From Paramacrobiotus metropolitanus (Eukaryota; Tardigrada; Eutardigrada; Parachela; Macrobiotidae): 64,000 nt of DNA. This document shows positions 1-11,600 of the stretch, piece after piece. A program made the translations under genes and the position numbers. Location: positions 1 to 64,000 of the forward strand of contig NW_026570330.1 of the NCBI RefSeq assembly GCF_019649055.1, in the 5' to 3' direction. The notes beneath the pieces are model-generated. The model had not been told where the DNA came from. It did not search any database and saw only the letters and a program-made list of their open reading frames with translations. Every line of letters starts with the position of its first letter. The stretch's first letter is position 1.

Positions 1-489
1 CGGCAGCCCTAACGGGCCAAGCTCAGCCACAGATGGGCCAAAACCACGCCCACGGGCCAAAACGTGCTCTAACCACCAGGCATACCGCCAACAGCGGCCA
101 TGCCACCAGACCAGCTGCCCAACCAGGCCAGGCCAAAATGCGCCCATGCTGGTCCAGCTCCCGAATGGAGCATACGCATGGATGGCGTCCAACGGAACTA
201 TCCAGCCGCACCGCCAACCAATGCAGGTGCTGATACCACAGCAGCTAACACCTGCCCCATCACCACTGCCGTCCAGCTCTAGAGCAAATAAAGGAAATGG
301 CCCAAGAGATGGAAAAGCCAACGAGCTCGTCCGCACCGAGTTGCCAAAATTGATGGCGGATCTGTAGGTCGTCTGATCTGGAACAAACCAGATCCGGACT
401 TTATTGCATTTACATGGCCCTATCGGACCTGTAAAGAGGTACACTGGCCAAGCCAATCGCGAAGACGAGGACGGCTGGCCAGTAGAAGA

Positions 490-1623
490 GTGGCCCAAAA
501 TTTGCCACTCGATATGGCGATGATAATCGCAGGCCACTGCCATGAGAAATACACGGTATTACCAGCACCTGACCGAAACCCTGAGCAGTACTATGATGCC
601 ATGCTAACTCTCCAGACGCGCTGGCTTGGACGACACAATGACCTCCACTTCCTGAGGGAGAACGTCAAAGAGCCAGAACTGCGCCGCGCTCTGGACATCC
701 GGATACCGAAGTCACCGGCAGAATTCTGACTACGTCCGGCAATACACAATGGAAAGCCGGAGTACGAAGGGAAGGCGGGCCGCGGATACCCAACCATTCG
801 AACGGCCATACAAACGCCATAAGCCCAAGTCGTACCGCAACAACCGGCACTTTATCCCGCAGGCTACACAAGCCCAAATAGAGGCAACATACGCCGCCAT
901 CGCGGCCTTGAACCTAGCCTCCCACAACGTGGGTCTACACCGCCCAACGGCGGTAGTGGCGGCTATGGCCAGGCCCGGAACCAGGGCAACTATAGCTACG
1001 GCCAGGGCAATAGCGGCAGGACCAAGGCAAGTTTTCCAAGGCACAACGCCAGCTTTAACGGAAACCAAAGCGGCAACAGCCCTGGGGGACAAAACCGAAG
1101 CCCAGGAGGCCAGAGCGGCCAACGCCAGACTCTGAGCCCCGAAGAGGCCCGCAGACAAGAAGACATGTATATCGACAGAGTCGAGCGCATGTTCGAACGA
1201 TGGGCCAAAGACGGGATAATCACCTGCAACCACTGCCTGTGGGGAAACCACCCAACCGAGGGCTGTGGCTACGCAAACAGGCCATATGGCGAAAATCCAA
1301 ACCGGAAATGGTATTTGGATTGGCGAAATCGCTATCAAAAAGGCTACCCTACTGGGTCAGCCAATCCTAACCGCCTCGGCTTAGTGCCACCCAAACAACC
1401 CAGACCACCACGTGGTAGTGGGGGGACCGGCAGCCGAAGGCAATCCACCGGCTCAGGAAGTGGGTCAGGTGGTGGCAACCGGCAGAACGGTCCAAAACAG
1501 GGATACCAGACGCCAGCCAACGAAAGGGCAGCGCTACCACCCATACCGGACCAGCTGGTGAAGCCAAATGGCAATGGCGGCGGCGGCCCTAGCCGGGCCA
1601 GCCCAACCGCGGGAAACGCCTAA
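490..1623 (+). pseudogene. gag: gag remnant with CCHC zinc knuckle
   Basis: The structural polyprotein of the retroelement, in pieces. A capsid-like helical segment is open at 490-729 and then stops. A second frame is open from about 823 to 1623 without an ATG until 1165. This part is Gly/Gln/Asn-rich, followed by a canonical retroviral-type zinc knuckle CX2CX4HX4C (CNHC...H...C, about 1225-1266) and a Gly/Ser/Arg-rich tail, as expected for nucleocapsid. The knuckle normally binds element RNA during packaging. At least one frameshift separates the capsid and nucleocapsid parts, so no full Gag can be made from this copy. The true gag start probably lies upstream; short open stretches between 33 and 367 could belong to it. 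Confidence 0.7.
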
Positions 1624-2178
1624 GGTCGGGGAGTATCGGCAACTCACCCGACCTAAGACCGGAACCGAAACCGCCGGACATAACCCATAATCCGTACTTA
1701 ACTAATCCCTACATGGATCCCAAACTAACCCCTATGGCTCAACAGCCCACCAGTGGATCCAGGCTCAGCGGCAAACCAGCGCTTGAGCCACCTGGCTCTA
1801 AAGTGATGCCAGGCCGACAGTCGTCCAGCTGGCGACCAAGTCGATTTTCGGAGCCTCAACTAACCCTAAGGCCAACCGATCACCAAAACTCGGAGCCTCA
1901 ACCAACCCAAAGGCTAACCGAATACGTGGCAAAGCGAGACGTCGCACCACGAACATGACGTATCCACAATCGGCGTCAGACACATCCTCCGACAGCGCAA
2001 CGGAAGGATGGTCCGTACAAGATACGGACAGCGAGGTCGGATCCTAAAAGATTGACAACCGAACCTCTTGAGGCGTTAAGTCCCCGTACCTGCTGGCCCC
2101 AGATCGGTGGACAACCCTCGGCACCACACCAACGGTGCGAACCATAAACAACTCACGGACCTTCCTTAATACCAAAGC
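1624..2178 (+). other. gag-protease linker, no intact gene
   Basis: A short open stretch at 1713-1958 is Pro/Thr/Gln-rich and contains a near-repeat of about 13 codons (two SEPQxT blocks). It resembles a low-complexity linker rather than a folded domain. Nothing else is recognisable here. Confidence 0.4.
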
Positions 2179-2698
2179 ATGTTTTCCACCCTACGGGTTG
2201 CGGAAACACCACCACAGGAAGAGTCTGTCCAGAAGGAGCCTCCATCACAACAGTACGCTCCTGACGATCCAGGACCAGTGTCGCTAATCCCCATTGTACC
2301 GGTGATGCGGGAAGTGACAGTTGGCCTTGACGAAAATCGCAAACCGAAGACCGTCAGAGCATGGACACACAAAGTCCAAATTGGACCAGTCCACACGCTC
2401 GCCATGCTGGACACTGGAGCGGAGACATCCTCATCAGCCAGCAATTCTGCACCGCCAATGGCATCAAAACGGAGCCATTAGGACGGAACACCAAAATCTC
2501 TGGTGTTGGCGGACAAACCGCCTTGTGGTCTCCCACTGCTGCACCGTACCGGTGACACTGCAGGGATACAAGAGCCACCACACGTTCTTCGTCCAACCGA
2601 CGTTAACGGACGTGCACGTACTACTTGATGTGACTATCTCCACTCCAAGTTCACCTTCATTCTTAAGCCAAACGAAGAAATCGTTTGGGACGCGGTAA
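2179..2698 (+). pseudogene. Retroelement aspartic protease, frameshifted
   Basis: The catalytic loop LDTGAE of retropepsin-like proteases is readable at about 2407-2424 in the frame beginning 2179. The expected downstream flap and strand sequences (including a GVGG segment) continue in a second and then a third frame at 2421-2698. At least two indels therefore break the domain immediately after the active site. In an active element this protease would release Gag and Pol products. The position between the CCHC knuckle and RT is canonical. Confidence 0.7.
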
Positions 2699-2699
2699 A

Positions 2700-4029
2700 G
2701 TCTATCCCGATACCAGAGGCACCGGGACCCGATGATGAAGTGAGAGTTAATCGGCTTGATCACCCGAAAGGTTCTCCTTCTACCTGCTGGGAATGCCTGG
2801 ATACCATTGAAAGCCTCATATGGGAGCTGCGTCCATAACGCAATCGAGCGTTATATGACTCAATTCCGTGCAGGCATACTCAAGCAAATCACGGGATAGT
2901 AAAGACTATCCCGATACCAGAGGCACCAAATAACGGCCGGTGCCTGACAGAGAAATTAAGGAGAACCTGGTCCAGCGCTATAAAACTTGGTTCACAGGAG
3001 TAAGAAATTTCCTGGAATACCGCGTTAACCAACTCCTTGCTCTAGAAGAGAGCTGGCTTGAAGAAAAAGGCGAACCACTAACGTGGCCGCAAATTGCCGA
3101 ACAATACGGACCATTCGCCCAAGAATTGGACGATTTGGTTCAAGAAGGAGCATTATGGGAGGACGAACGTCTAGCCCTAGTGTGGGAATACAGGAGTACC
3201 ACATGGAAATGCCGAAAGCCCTTCAAAAGATGTGCACGGATCTCTTCGATGACATCATAAAACTTCGAAGACAAGTGGCCCAACACCCTGGCTTAACCGT
3301 CAGCATATGGCCAAAGTACGACCTGAGCCTGACTAACGTTAGGACCATACCGGAACCATTGCCGGAAGCTGCACCGCATATAGCGACAAGGTGCGCTTCA
3401 ATGATGGCCCACACCCAGAACAGGGAGGCCATCGAAGGGACACCAGCCAGAACGAGCAGGACCCTTCATCAGAGGAAGTCCAATTGACTTGTCCTCTATG
3501 TGGAGACGGCGTTGAAGCAGTAATACGGGCCATACAAACCCGTTCGACTCAACGTTGGGCAAAGGCCGACCAGCCTCGCCACTCCCTAACGGGAGCCGTC
3601 CAACCACTTTGGCGGAACTGGACGAACCTGAGAAACAGGAAATCGCAACCGGGACGCCAGAGATCCAACCAGCGATCTCATAACAGAACCGGTACCAACG
3701 GTGACCGGCGGGCCGCCAGCCTCTAACGAGGATAAAGGCGAGCCAAAACAAGTGCAGGACGACAAACCCGAGTCTACCGATTCGGACGTCCAAAGCTCAA
3801 GCGACTCACCGGACACGGACCCGATAACCAATCATCGGAGGAGTCAAGTGATGACGAAGAGGACACAGAAATCCTCCAACTTCGAGCCGAAGCACCGGTA
3901 ATCCGCAAACTGCGGACCGGACGTCCAACCGACGTTTTAAAGGAGGAGAAAGAAGTCGTTTTCGTTCATCAGCGGTACACCTTACCAGCTTACTCAACCT
4001 GCTGGATTAAGGTCCGGTCCTATCGGACT
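2700..4029 (+). other. Protease-RT spacer with broken open frames
   Basis: This 1.3 kb region is unusually long for the protease-RT spacer. A helical, charged segment is open at 2940-3260 and a second, Arg/Gln-rich one at 3391-3726. A sentence-like repeat of the word ATCCCGATACCAGAGGCACC occurs at about 2705 and 2909, a direct repeat about 200 bp apart. No conserved domain is recognised. It is most likely decayed polyprotein sequence. Confidence 0.4.
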
Positions 4030-5643
4030 ATGGACCCGGGACGGCCAATCCACTTTAAATCGCTGAGACGACCACACCGCTTGGTCATACCGATCGAAGC
4101 AGAGGTCCAAACTCGAAACAGCGAACACGCGTGGATTCAGGTCCAAAATAAGTCCCGACGCGACCAAATCCTCCGCAAAGGTGCAAAAGTTGGCCATATG
4201 TACTATAGCGACATATATGAGCCAGACATCAAGGAGGACGGCGTAGATTGGTCAATTCCCAACGCCGACGCCTTACCATGGCCAAAAGCGGCGGGGAACA
4301 ATCCAAATCGGTACCGCACCATTAACGACCATGCTATGGTCCGGGCAACTGTAAAAGTGGAACTCCCACCGGAGTCCATTACCCCGGTCCAAGTCAGCAT
4401 TGATTATCCTGTCGATCCAAGACAGAAACTTATGTACCTCGGAAGCCAAGACACCAAACGGAGTCTGGCCATGCTCGACGGACCAGTCCAGCATAATGGC
4501 AACAGTTTCACCATATTGGTGTCAAACTACTCCAAAGAGCCCCATATACTCCGGAAAGGAGTTAACATGGGCCAAGTGGAGCCATACGAGGAAATCTCGG
4601 ATGAAGATTATGCCAAGATCAATTCCCTCCAGACCGGAGAGGAAGATCCTGAAGTGGAGCGCGAAATTCGCGCTCACATCGCTAATGCACACTTCGGCGA
4701 TCACCTGACCGAAGAGCAGACCGCTCTACTCCGTCAGGACTTATGGGAACTCCGGGCCATATTCCCGACGTCCAAAAAGCCTTACGGCGACGTTAAAGGA
4801 GTGACCCACGTCATAGAAGTTGGCGACGCTGCACCGATTAAAATGAACCCAACCCGAACGAGTTGGAAGGGACGAGAGTTCATCAACAAGCACGTCCAAG
4901 AAATGTTGGACCAAGGCGTAATTGAACCGTCCATGGCAGCGTGGAGTTTCCCAGTGGTCCTCGCCTCGAAGAAAAACGGCGACGGGACCATGGGCACCCG
5001 GTTCTGCATAAATTACATAAAGCTGAACTCGGTGACCAAAAAGAACAACTACCCATTGCCCAATCCAGACGAACTTCTGGATCAATGTGCAGGCAACGCC
5101 TATTACGGCAAGGTAGATTGTCAGTCCGGATTCTGGCAAATCCCCATGGATCCAGCGTCGATGGACTACACTACCTTCGTGACTCCAGAAGGGATGTTCC
5201 GGTTCAAACGAATGCCGTTTGGCGTCTGCAACGGGCCAGCCACATTCCAAATGACAATGGACAAGATTATGGCGCCAGCACGCAAACAAGGCGGCGTCTT
5301 CGCATACATCGACGACGTGATATTCTTCGGCAAGACATTCGAGGAATTCAGGAAGGCGTTCAGAAACACGCTCCTCTGCCTCAGAGACGCCGGATTCACA
5401 ATAAAACCGTCGAAATGCGAATTTGGAATGGAAAAACTCCAATTCCTTGGACACATCCTCAGCAAGGACGGTGTCCATACCGATCCCGAGAAGGTAGCGG
5501 CCATCGCCGAGAAACTACCGCCCAAGACCGAGCGTCAACTTCGCTCGTTCCTTGGACTCGCTAACTACTACCGGAAGTTCATTCTGGGCTACGCCCAGAA
5601 GACTTCAAGATGTATGAACTACTGCGGAAGGAAAGTTCAGTGA
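4030..5643 (+). CDS. pol: Ty3/gypsy reverse transcriptase (3' end frameshifted)
   Basis: An open frame of 537 codons from an ATG. Residues 1-60 resemble the beta-rich region that precedes RT in gypsy Pol. The RT fingers and palm follow from about residue 255. Motif A contains the first catalytic Asp (KVDCQSGFWQIP, Asp about 363). Motif B lies at MPFGVCNGPATFQ, and the catalytic YIDDV box is at about 426-430. The connection begins at LGHILSKDGV and RSFLGLANYYRKFI. The frame ends 12-20 residues after YRKFI in a nonsense tail, because a small deletion or frameshift near 5590-5605 moves the rest of Pol to another frame. The product would copy element RNA to DNA. RT itself is intact, but a fused RT-RNase H cannot form from this copy. 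Confidence 0.88.
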   Translation: MDPGRPIHFKSLRRPHRLVIPIEAEVQTRNSEHAWIQVQNKSRRDQILRKGAKVGHMYYSDIYEPDIKEDGVDWSIPNADALPWPKAAGNNPNRYRTINDHAMVRATVKVELPPESITPVQVSIDYPVDPRQKLMYLGSQDTKRSLAMLDGPVQHNGNSFTILVSNYSKEPHILRKGVNMGQVEPYEEISDEDYAKINSLQTGEEDPEVEREIRAHIANAHFGDHLTEEQTALLRQDLWELRAIFPTSKKPYGDVKGVTHVIEVGDAAPIKMNPTRTSWKGREFINKHVQEMLDQGVIEPSMAAWSFPVVLASKKNGDGTMGTRFCINYIKLNSVTKKNNYPLPNPDELLDQCAGNAYYGKVDCQSGFWQIPMDPASMDYTTFVTPEGMFRFKRMPFGVCNGPATFQMTMDKIMAPARKQGGVFAYIDDVIFFGKTFEEFRKAFRNTLLCLRDAGFTIKPSKCEFGMEKLQFLGHILSKDGVHTDPEKVAAIAEKLPPKTERQLRSFLGLANYYRKFILGYAQKTSRCMNYCGRKVQ

Positions 5644-7991
5644 AAAACGACTGGACCGACGCCCACACCGCTGAGTTCAACGAAATCAAAAAGGCCCTAA
5701 CGGAAGCCCCAATATTGGCCAAATTCGATGCAACTAAGCAGACCACCATCGAATGTGATGCAAGTGGCGCTGGCATCGGAGCCATACTCAGCCAGGACTC
5801 GAGGCCAATTGCCTACGCAAGCCGCGTCCTACATGGAGCTGAGAAGAACTACGGCGTAACCGAATGGGAATGCTTAGCCGTAGTGTGGGCCGTCCAAAAA
5901 TTCAAACACTACATCGACCATGGACCATTTACCGTAAGGACGGACCACAGAGCCCTAACCAATCTGCTCAGATGCGAGTCTAACCGGCCCGGCATCAATC
6001 CTCGTCTTACTCGATGGGCCCTCGCCTTACAGGGAAGGGACATCACCATTGAGTACAAGCCAGGCACATTCTGTGACAATGCTGATGCATTGTCCAGATG
6101 GCCACTCGAACGGGACGACGACAAAGGCCCACACGAAGAGTTGGACCAAGTCCCTAACTTCGAGGATTATAAGGACGAGATTCCAGCACGCATCATAAAG
6201 GTGCGCAGGCTGCAAGTCACGGACGAGGACCCCGCAACCGAATGGGATAAGCCTCTCCTTCCCGATTGCAACGCAATTACAGATTGGGATCAATTCAGCA
6301 CGGCGGACATACGGGTCATCAATGTACCGGCGCCCGCACCGGGAGAGCCAGAGCCCGAAGTCCCACCGTGTCCAGAAAAAGTCACGGACCGCACCGCGCA
6401 AGAACTGCGACGGATGCAACACCGTGATCCAACTCTGGCCAAGAAAATCTATGAGTTGGAACATCAAAGCGAACTGGACAAGAGGTCCAAACTACCTGAA
6501 CATTACCAGATGGACAAAGGTGTGCTCTACCGACTCACCGACATCAATGCGAAACTCGAAAGGAGGTTCGTTGTCCCTCTGTTCATGCGGAAAAACATTA
6601 TCCAGTCCCTCCATGACGGAAAAACAGGGAACCATTTTGGATACCGCAAGACCATTGAAGCAGCCAAACTCCGGTACTACTGGGACCGCATGAGCTGCGA
6701 CATACACGACTACATCGACCTATGTCAGACGTGCATTTTCGGCAAAGTACCGCGGCGAGCTACCTACGGTATGCTGCAGCCGACTGAAGCTGTTGCGCCA
6801 TGGTACCGCGTCTTCGCCGACTTCAAAGGACCTCTACCGGTAACACAAACAAAGAAATACCGGTATATCGCTGTGGTGGTCGACCAAATGACGAAGTTCA
6901 CCATAGCCCGGCCGACCAAGACAAATTCGGCCAAGGAATTTGAGAAGTTCTTTGTCGAAGAAGTCGTACTAAAGTACGGCATGCCACATACAATGCACTC
7001 CGACCGGGGCACGCACTTTACGGCAAAATCCTTCGCCAAAGTGGCGAAAATCTTCGGCATCGAGCAGACCTTCGGATCCGCTTATCATCCAGAGGGCCAA
7101 GGCCAAGTCGAACGCCAGATGCAGACCATCTGGGACGGAATTCGAAACTTCGGCGGCGCCGGCGACGAACATCGTTGGCACCGGGCCCTACCTTACGTGA
7201 TCTCCGGCATGAACCATGCCGTTCACGCAACCACTGGATTCTCGCCATACCACATGCTGTTTGGACGAGAAATGACCATACCACAAGACGTCCTTGCTGG
7301 GACCAACGTCCCAGAAACTTTTACGACTAACGAACGTTATGTCAAGAGGATGCAGCAGCGCCTGAACCGGGCGCATGAAATTGCCAAAACGCGGATCGAA
7401 GAAGGGTTCCTCAGGGATGCGGCCATCTATAACAAAAAGAAGTCGCAGGCCGAGTTCAAGAAGCGGGACTTGGTCACCCTAAAGAACATGGTGGACGACC
7501 CGACTAATCCAAACAAATTCGAAGGCGTCTACATCGTCATCGGCATACCTAAGCCGAACACTTACTGGATTCGAGAGCGGGACACCGGTGTGGAACACAC
7601 CGTATGTGTTGACCGCCTAAAGCCTTACCTCAATCCGGACGGCCCAACTCGCAGAATAACTCGCTCGACTAAGAAGAAGGGCGGCGACGCCGAACCGGAA
7701 GGTACAGAGTCAGGAAGGTGCAACAACAAGGCAGAGCCGGGACAAGATGCAGAGCTCCCACATGCCGAGAGTAAACTTGAGACGCTGCTGAAGAAGCAGA
7801 AGCCCGGAAAGGGCCCGTCCAAGAAACTCGTGGCGGAGCAGCAAAAGACTTTGCGAATCCCTGGCTATGGCCCACCTGACCCAAAGATATCAGACCCAGA
7901 GCCACCAGTAAAGCGTGGCCCAGGCCGACCTCGAAAGGCCAAACCGGATTTCGAGACACCGGCGCTTCAAAACTTCAAAACCAGCCATTAA
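5610..7991 (+). CDS. pol: Ty3/gypsy RNase H and integrase with AT-hook tail
   Basis: 793 codons, overlapping the RT frame by 34 bp in a different frame. RNase H starts near residue 45 (IECDASGAGIGA, catalytic Asp about 50). Integrase has an HHCC-type zinc domain (His about 335, then CX2C at 372-375). The catalytic triad is D404, D465 and E501, with exactly 35 residues between the last two. A GPY/F-like module ends in VDRLKPYL near residue 670. The C-terminal 120 residues are Lys/Pro-rich and include an AT-hook core (KRGPGRPRKAK, about 768-778), which in other proteins binds the AT minor groove. No chromodomain is seen, so the AT-hook may serve target choice (inference). The ATG at 5610 is probably not native; this segment is the displaced 3' part of pol. 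Confidence 0.87.
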   Translation: MYELLRKESSVKNDWTDAHTAEFNEIKKALTEAPILAKFDATKQTTIECDASGAGIGAILSQDSRPIAYASRVLHGAEKNYGVTEWECLAVVWAVQKFKHYIDHGPFTVRTDHRALTNLLRCESNRPGINPRLTRWALALQGRDITIEYKPGTFCDNADALSRWPLERDDDKGPHEELDQVPNFEDYKDEIPARIIKVRRLQVTDEDPATEWDKPLLPDCNAITDWDQFSTADIRVINVPAPAPGEPEPEVPPCPEKVTDRTAQELRRMQHRDPTLAKKIYELEHQSELDKRSKLPEHYQMDKGVLYRLTDINAKLERRFVVPLFMRKNIIQSLHDGKTGNHFGYRKTIEAAKLRYYWDRMSCDIHDYIDLCQTCIFGKVPRRATYGMLQPTEAVAPWYRVFADFKGPLPVTQTKKYRYIAVVVDQMTKFTIARPTKTNSAKEFEKFFVEEVVLKYGMPHTMHSDRGTHFTAKSFAKVAKIFGIEQTFGSAYHPEGQGQVERQMQTIWDGIRNFGGAGDEHRWHRALPYVISGMNHAVHATTGFSPYHMLFGREMTIPQDVLAGTNVPETFTTNERYVKRMQQRLNRAHEIAKTRIEEGFLRDAAIYNKKKSQAEFKKRDLVTLKNMVDDPTNPNKFEGVYIVIGIPKPNTYWIRERDTGVEHTVCVDRLKPYLNPDGPTRRITRSTKKKGGDAEPEGTESGRCNNKAEPGQDAELPHAESKLETLLKKQKPGKGPSKKLVAEQQKTLRIPGYGPPDPKISDPEPPVKRGPGRPRKAKPDFETPALQNFKTSH

Positions 7992-8365
7992 CCGCCATTG
8001 ATCCAACTTTGGCCCCGGCGGAACCAGTACAAGAGACATCCGCTACGGACAAGCCAGGGGCGACTAAAGGGCCAAAGGTGGCCCTGGCGCCCAAGGACAA
8101 GCCCAAGAAACCAAAGACGCCCAAGAAGCCTAAGGCAACCCTTACGGCCCAGCAAGTCCTGGAAGAGGATGTAGTTGCTGAAGATGAGGCGGATAAAGAC
8201 TTATTCACCCGCATAGCTACAGGACGGGAGAAATCAGAGAAAGTCGCAAAGGGCAAAAAGCAGAAGTCCAATACGGTCCTACCGGACGTATCGGACAAGT
8301 CCAGTACAGTCCCACCGGATGTACTGGACAAGGCGGTTGATAAGGCTGGACAGAATGACGCATAA
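7992..8365 (+). pseudogene. Lys-rich pol C-terminal extension, out of frame
   Basis: An open stretch without any ATG continues from about 7976 to 8365 in a frame different from integrase. It encodes a Lys/Pro/Ala-rich sequence (PKDKPKKPKTPKKPKA) like the preceding integrase tail, and ends with two similar VLPDVSDK / VPPDVLDK repeats. The simplest reading is that the integrase tail once continued here and a one-base shift near 7960-7990 introduced the present stop. A separate small basic protein is possible but has no start codon. Confidence 0.45.
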
Positions 8366-8639
8366 CTAATTCTTAAAGCATATCTGACATGGTAGACTTA
8401 GAATTAGTCTAACTAACCTAAAGCCCCACGATCATCTTCGTGAGCTGCTACCGAAACTAACTAACCTAAACTTAACTAACCTTAACGACCAGTAGCTTAG
8501 AAGCAGCTTAACTTGGTCCAATATCCGTAACCCTATCCGACATGGTAGCTTAAGAATTAGCTAGCCGTACTTTGAACTAACATAGTAGGTAGGAGTCTAA
8601 CACCTCGTGATTCGTCTCGTGACAGCGCCCCATTCAACG
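8366..8639 (+). other. Spacer with repeated GACATGGTAG motif
   Basis: A noncoding spacer between pol and the giant ORF. A block with (C/T)GACATGGTAG followed by TTAGAATTAG-like sequence occurs at 8384 and again at 8537. The core recurs at 19142 in the 3' noncoding region. CTAACTAACCTAA words are frequent. It could contain an internal promoter or a splice signal for the downstream ORF; no direct evidence separates these. Confidence 0.45.
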
Positions 8640-11600
8640 ATGGAAGGACGCCGACGTACTGATCGCTCTGATGACTCCGACCGCAGTAACCGCACACACC
8701 CATATTCACGACCGGAATCCCGGCCGGGCGGATCTTCCACTCGGTCGTCTAACCGGCCTCCGAGTGTACAGGTACCGAACATCAGAGCTAACCTAACAGC
8801 TGAGCAGCTGGCAACTATGTCAGTCGGCCCCAGTTCACGGGCCGACACACCGCTACCGCGGTCACAGCCCCTGCCACCTCGAGCCATCCCGCCACAACTT
8901 TGGGCGCCAGGGACATTCTCTGACGTCACTGGACTCTTGGTGAATGCAGCAATAGCCGGCAGCCAGCCAAGCTCTACGTCGGGCCAAACGGTCCGACGCT
9001 ATCCTCACGGCCGTACCGGCTCACATCAGCCAATTCGGTATGGTGGCCTACCGACCACTTCGGCGAGTCAGCCAGTTTTCACCACTGCGGCAGTCGGGCC
9101 AACGGTCACGACTACACCGGTCCATACTGGACCGCGGCCACAGTACACTCCGCCTCCATACCATAACCCTTACTATGGATATCCACCATACCCTGCGCCT
9201 GGACCTTCAAACCAGCCGCAGCCGGATCCGAATCAGTGGCGATACCCACCACCGTGGATGTATCCGCCTACACCTTATGGATATCCACCGCCTTATGGCG
9301 GATATGGAGCATACGGCCAACCGCCGTATAGCCCACCTTCAGCGGCACAACCTGACCCAACGGGCCAGGCGCCGTCTGACTCATCCATTGAACCTCCACG
9401 AGCGGGACCGGACGCGTATCGAACTCCAGCGCCGCCGGAAACCCAGCCAAGCACATCACAGCTCAACGAGCCAAGTGATTACCCATTACGGGTATTTGTG
9501 AATGGACGGCTCACCATATATAACCGGCCAGAAGAGGTTCCACCGGAATTAGCGGCCCAACTTGGCCTAACTGAACCGGCACCGGCAGCACAACCACCAC
9601 TGAACCCAGTGTGTGTAATAAGGCGTGACCAGACTGTCCCACCGACAGAATCTGTGTCTTCGCCAGAGCCGGAAGACGAAGGGGACGTCCAATGGGACCC
9701 AACTACCCCACCATTGCGGATTGAATCCCCCACAGAACCTCTGGCCGACGGCCGGACTCCACTCTACCAACTTCAGGACAATCTGAAGGAAGTAGAGAAC
9801 GCCATCCAGGAATTGGAGGCCATGATTCGAGAACTGGACAGGCACAGCCCTCACTACCGTGAGATGGCTCAGCGCATCATTCTCGATCAAGACGAGTTCC
9901 GGCGCCTCGCTCATGAACTTAGTGAGGAAATAGCGACCCGCCAAGCTCAAAACGAGATATTTCCTTTGCACGACCAAACTGGTCAAGCACTGTTGGCGGC
10001 ATCTCGCAGGCTGAGGGACCAGCTGGAACAGTATCGGACGGAAAGACAGCTGCGGACCGAAGGACCCGCAGCACCAACACGTCCGCCACCAGCACCATCA
10101 GCACCACCTCCATCATTGAACCCAACAGTCGTAGTTACCGCTACGACAGGGGAATCTTCCGCGCCACCAGTGGCCCAGCCTACGTCTACCGACGAGGCAA
10201 TGTTGACGGCCACTGGATTGGAATCGCGTGAACCAGCATCCTCTCCGTATGACTTAAGGGCCTATCCAGACATACCTCCCTTGGAGCGTGAACTCCACGC
10301 CGCGGAACGCCTCGAAGAGGAAATCCGCAAGGTTATCAGTGGCCTGAAGGGAGTGGACATCGCCACCTTACGGAGAAAAGTCGCGTTGGACTTAGAATTC
10401 CAGCGCGTCCTGGAGTACATTACCAGGATTAGACGGGCCATGCTTCGGTTTATGGATAAGCCGTTGGATACGGCCAACGACGCACCATCATTGCGCGATT
10501 TCCGTAACCGGCAGTATCAGCTTGGCCTGATCGACGAAGCACTTAGGCGCGTGTTACCCAAACCCCGACCGGGGCAGCCAACACGCGTCGGACAAACCGG
10601 ACTTCTCATACCGACACGGTCCTCAACACGCCAACCGGCAGAAGAATTGAGGATGCGAGTCTCGAGAATTATGCGGATCTCGGCTGAACGATTTGCAGCC
10701 GGACCAGCACTAAGTCGACCAGCCAGCGCGTCGGACACAGAAACCGACAGCGACATTGAGTGGTTCGACATGCCAGACCCAACCCCCGTACCAGGACTTA
10801 CAGCTCCGCCTGATCACCTGGTCGCGCCAGAACGACAGGTCCACCCGAGGCCAACTTCATTGGCGCCGCCACCAGCCATAGCGGAACGCCTGGAATCGAT
10901 CATGCGGGGCAACGTCACGCGAGGCAGAACGGCCTACGCGGACGACTTCCCGCTACTAAACCAGCCGGATGACGACAATCGACCGGCCCCTCGGACTTTA
11001 CGTCAGCAATGGGATGATGAACAGGCAGCAGCGAACCAACGGTTACGCGAAGCTGACACTGGGCCCATGCAAATGACGGTTGTCCAAGCACTGAGCATTC
11101 GGCACCTTATCAGCGATGCTGGAGATGTCGAACGCCGCATAACCAACCGGATCCAAGAACTCAGCCCGTTCGACCCAGAAGCGGTCAGGCTGACGGAACA
11201 GCAACAGAGCTTGGCCCAACGGGTGGCTCTGCTTAAAGGTCTTACTTCTAACCATACGATGCCTACCGGTCCATCGTTAACGGTTATGGACCACACCACA
11301 AAATGGATCCGAGAATTTATCGAAGATTACTGGAAAGTCCCACGTCCGCCAACGGCGGCACGCCCGAGTAACTTCGATCCAGTAAACGAATGGCGACCAT
11401 CACCGGTGTCTGCGCCAACACCTTTGACCCTGACATATGTACCGGCCGCCTCAACATCAGTTGGACAACCAACTCCAGCTGAATTGGCCCAGGCCCTAAC
11501 GGTGCCTGGTCAAACATCTGACCAACTTATGGACACCGCTGGAACCGCTATAGCGGGCAACAGTACAGAAGTCCAACAGCAGGACGTCGAAATGGACGTA

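Noticed and set aside
4741-5478. 245-codon open frame antisense to reverse transcriptase
   Set aside because: The plus strand has unmistakable RT motifs; the antisense frame has none.
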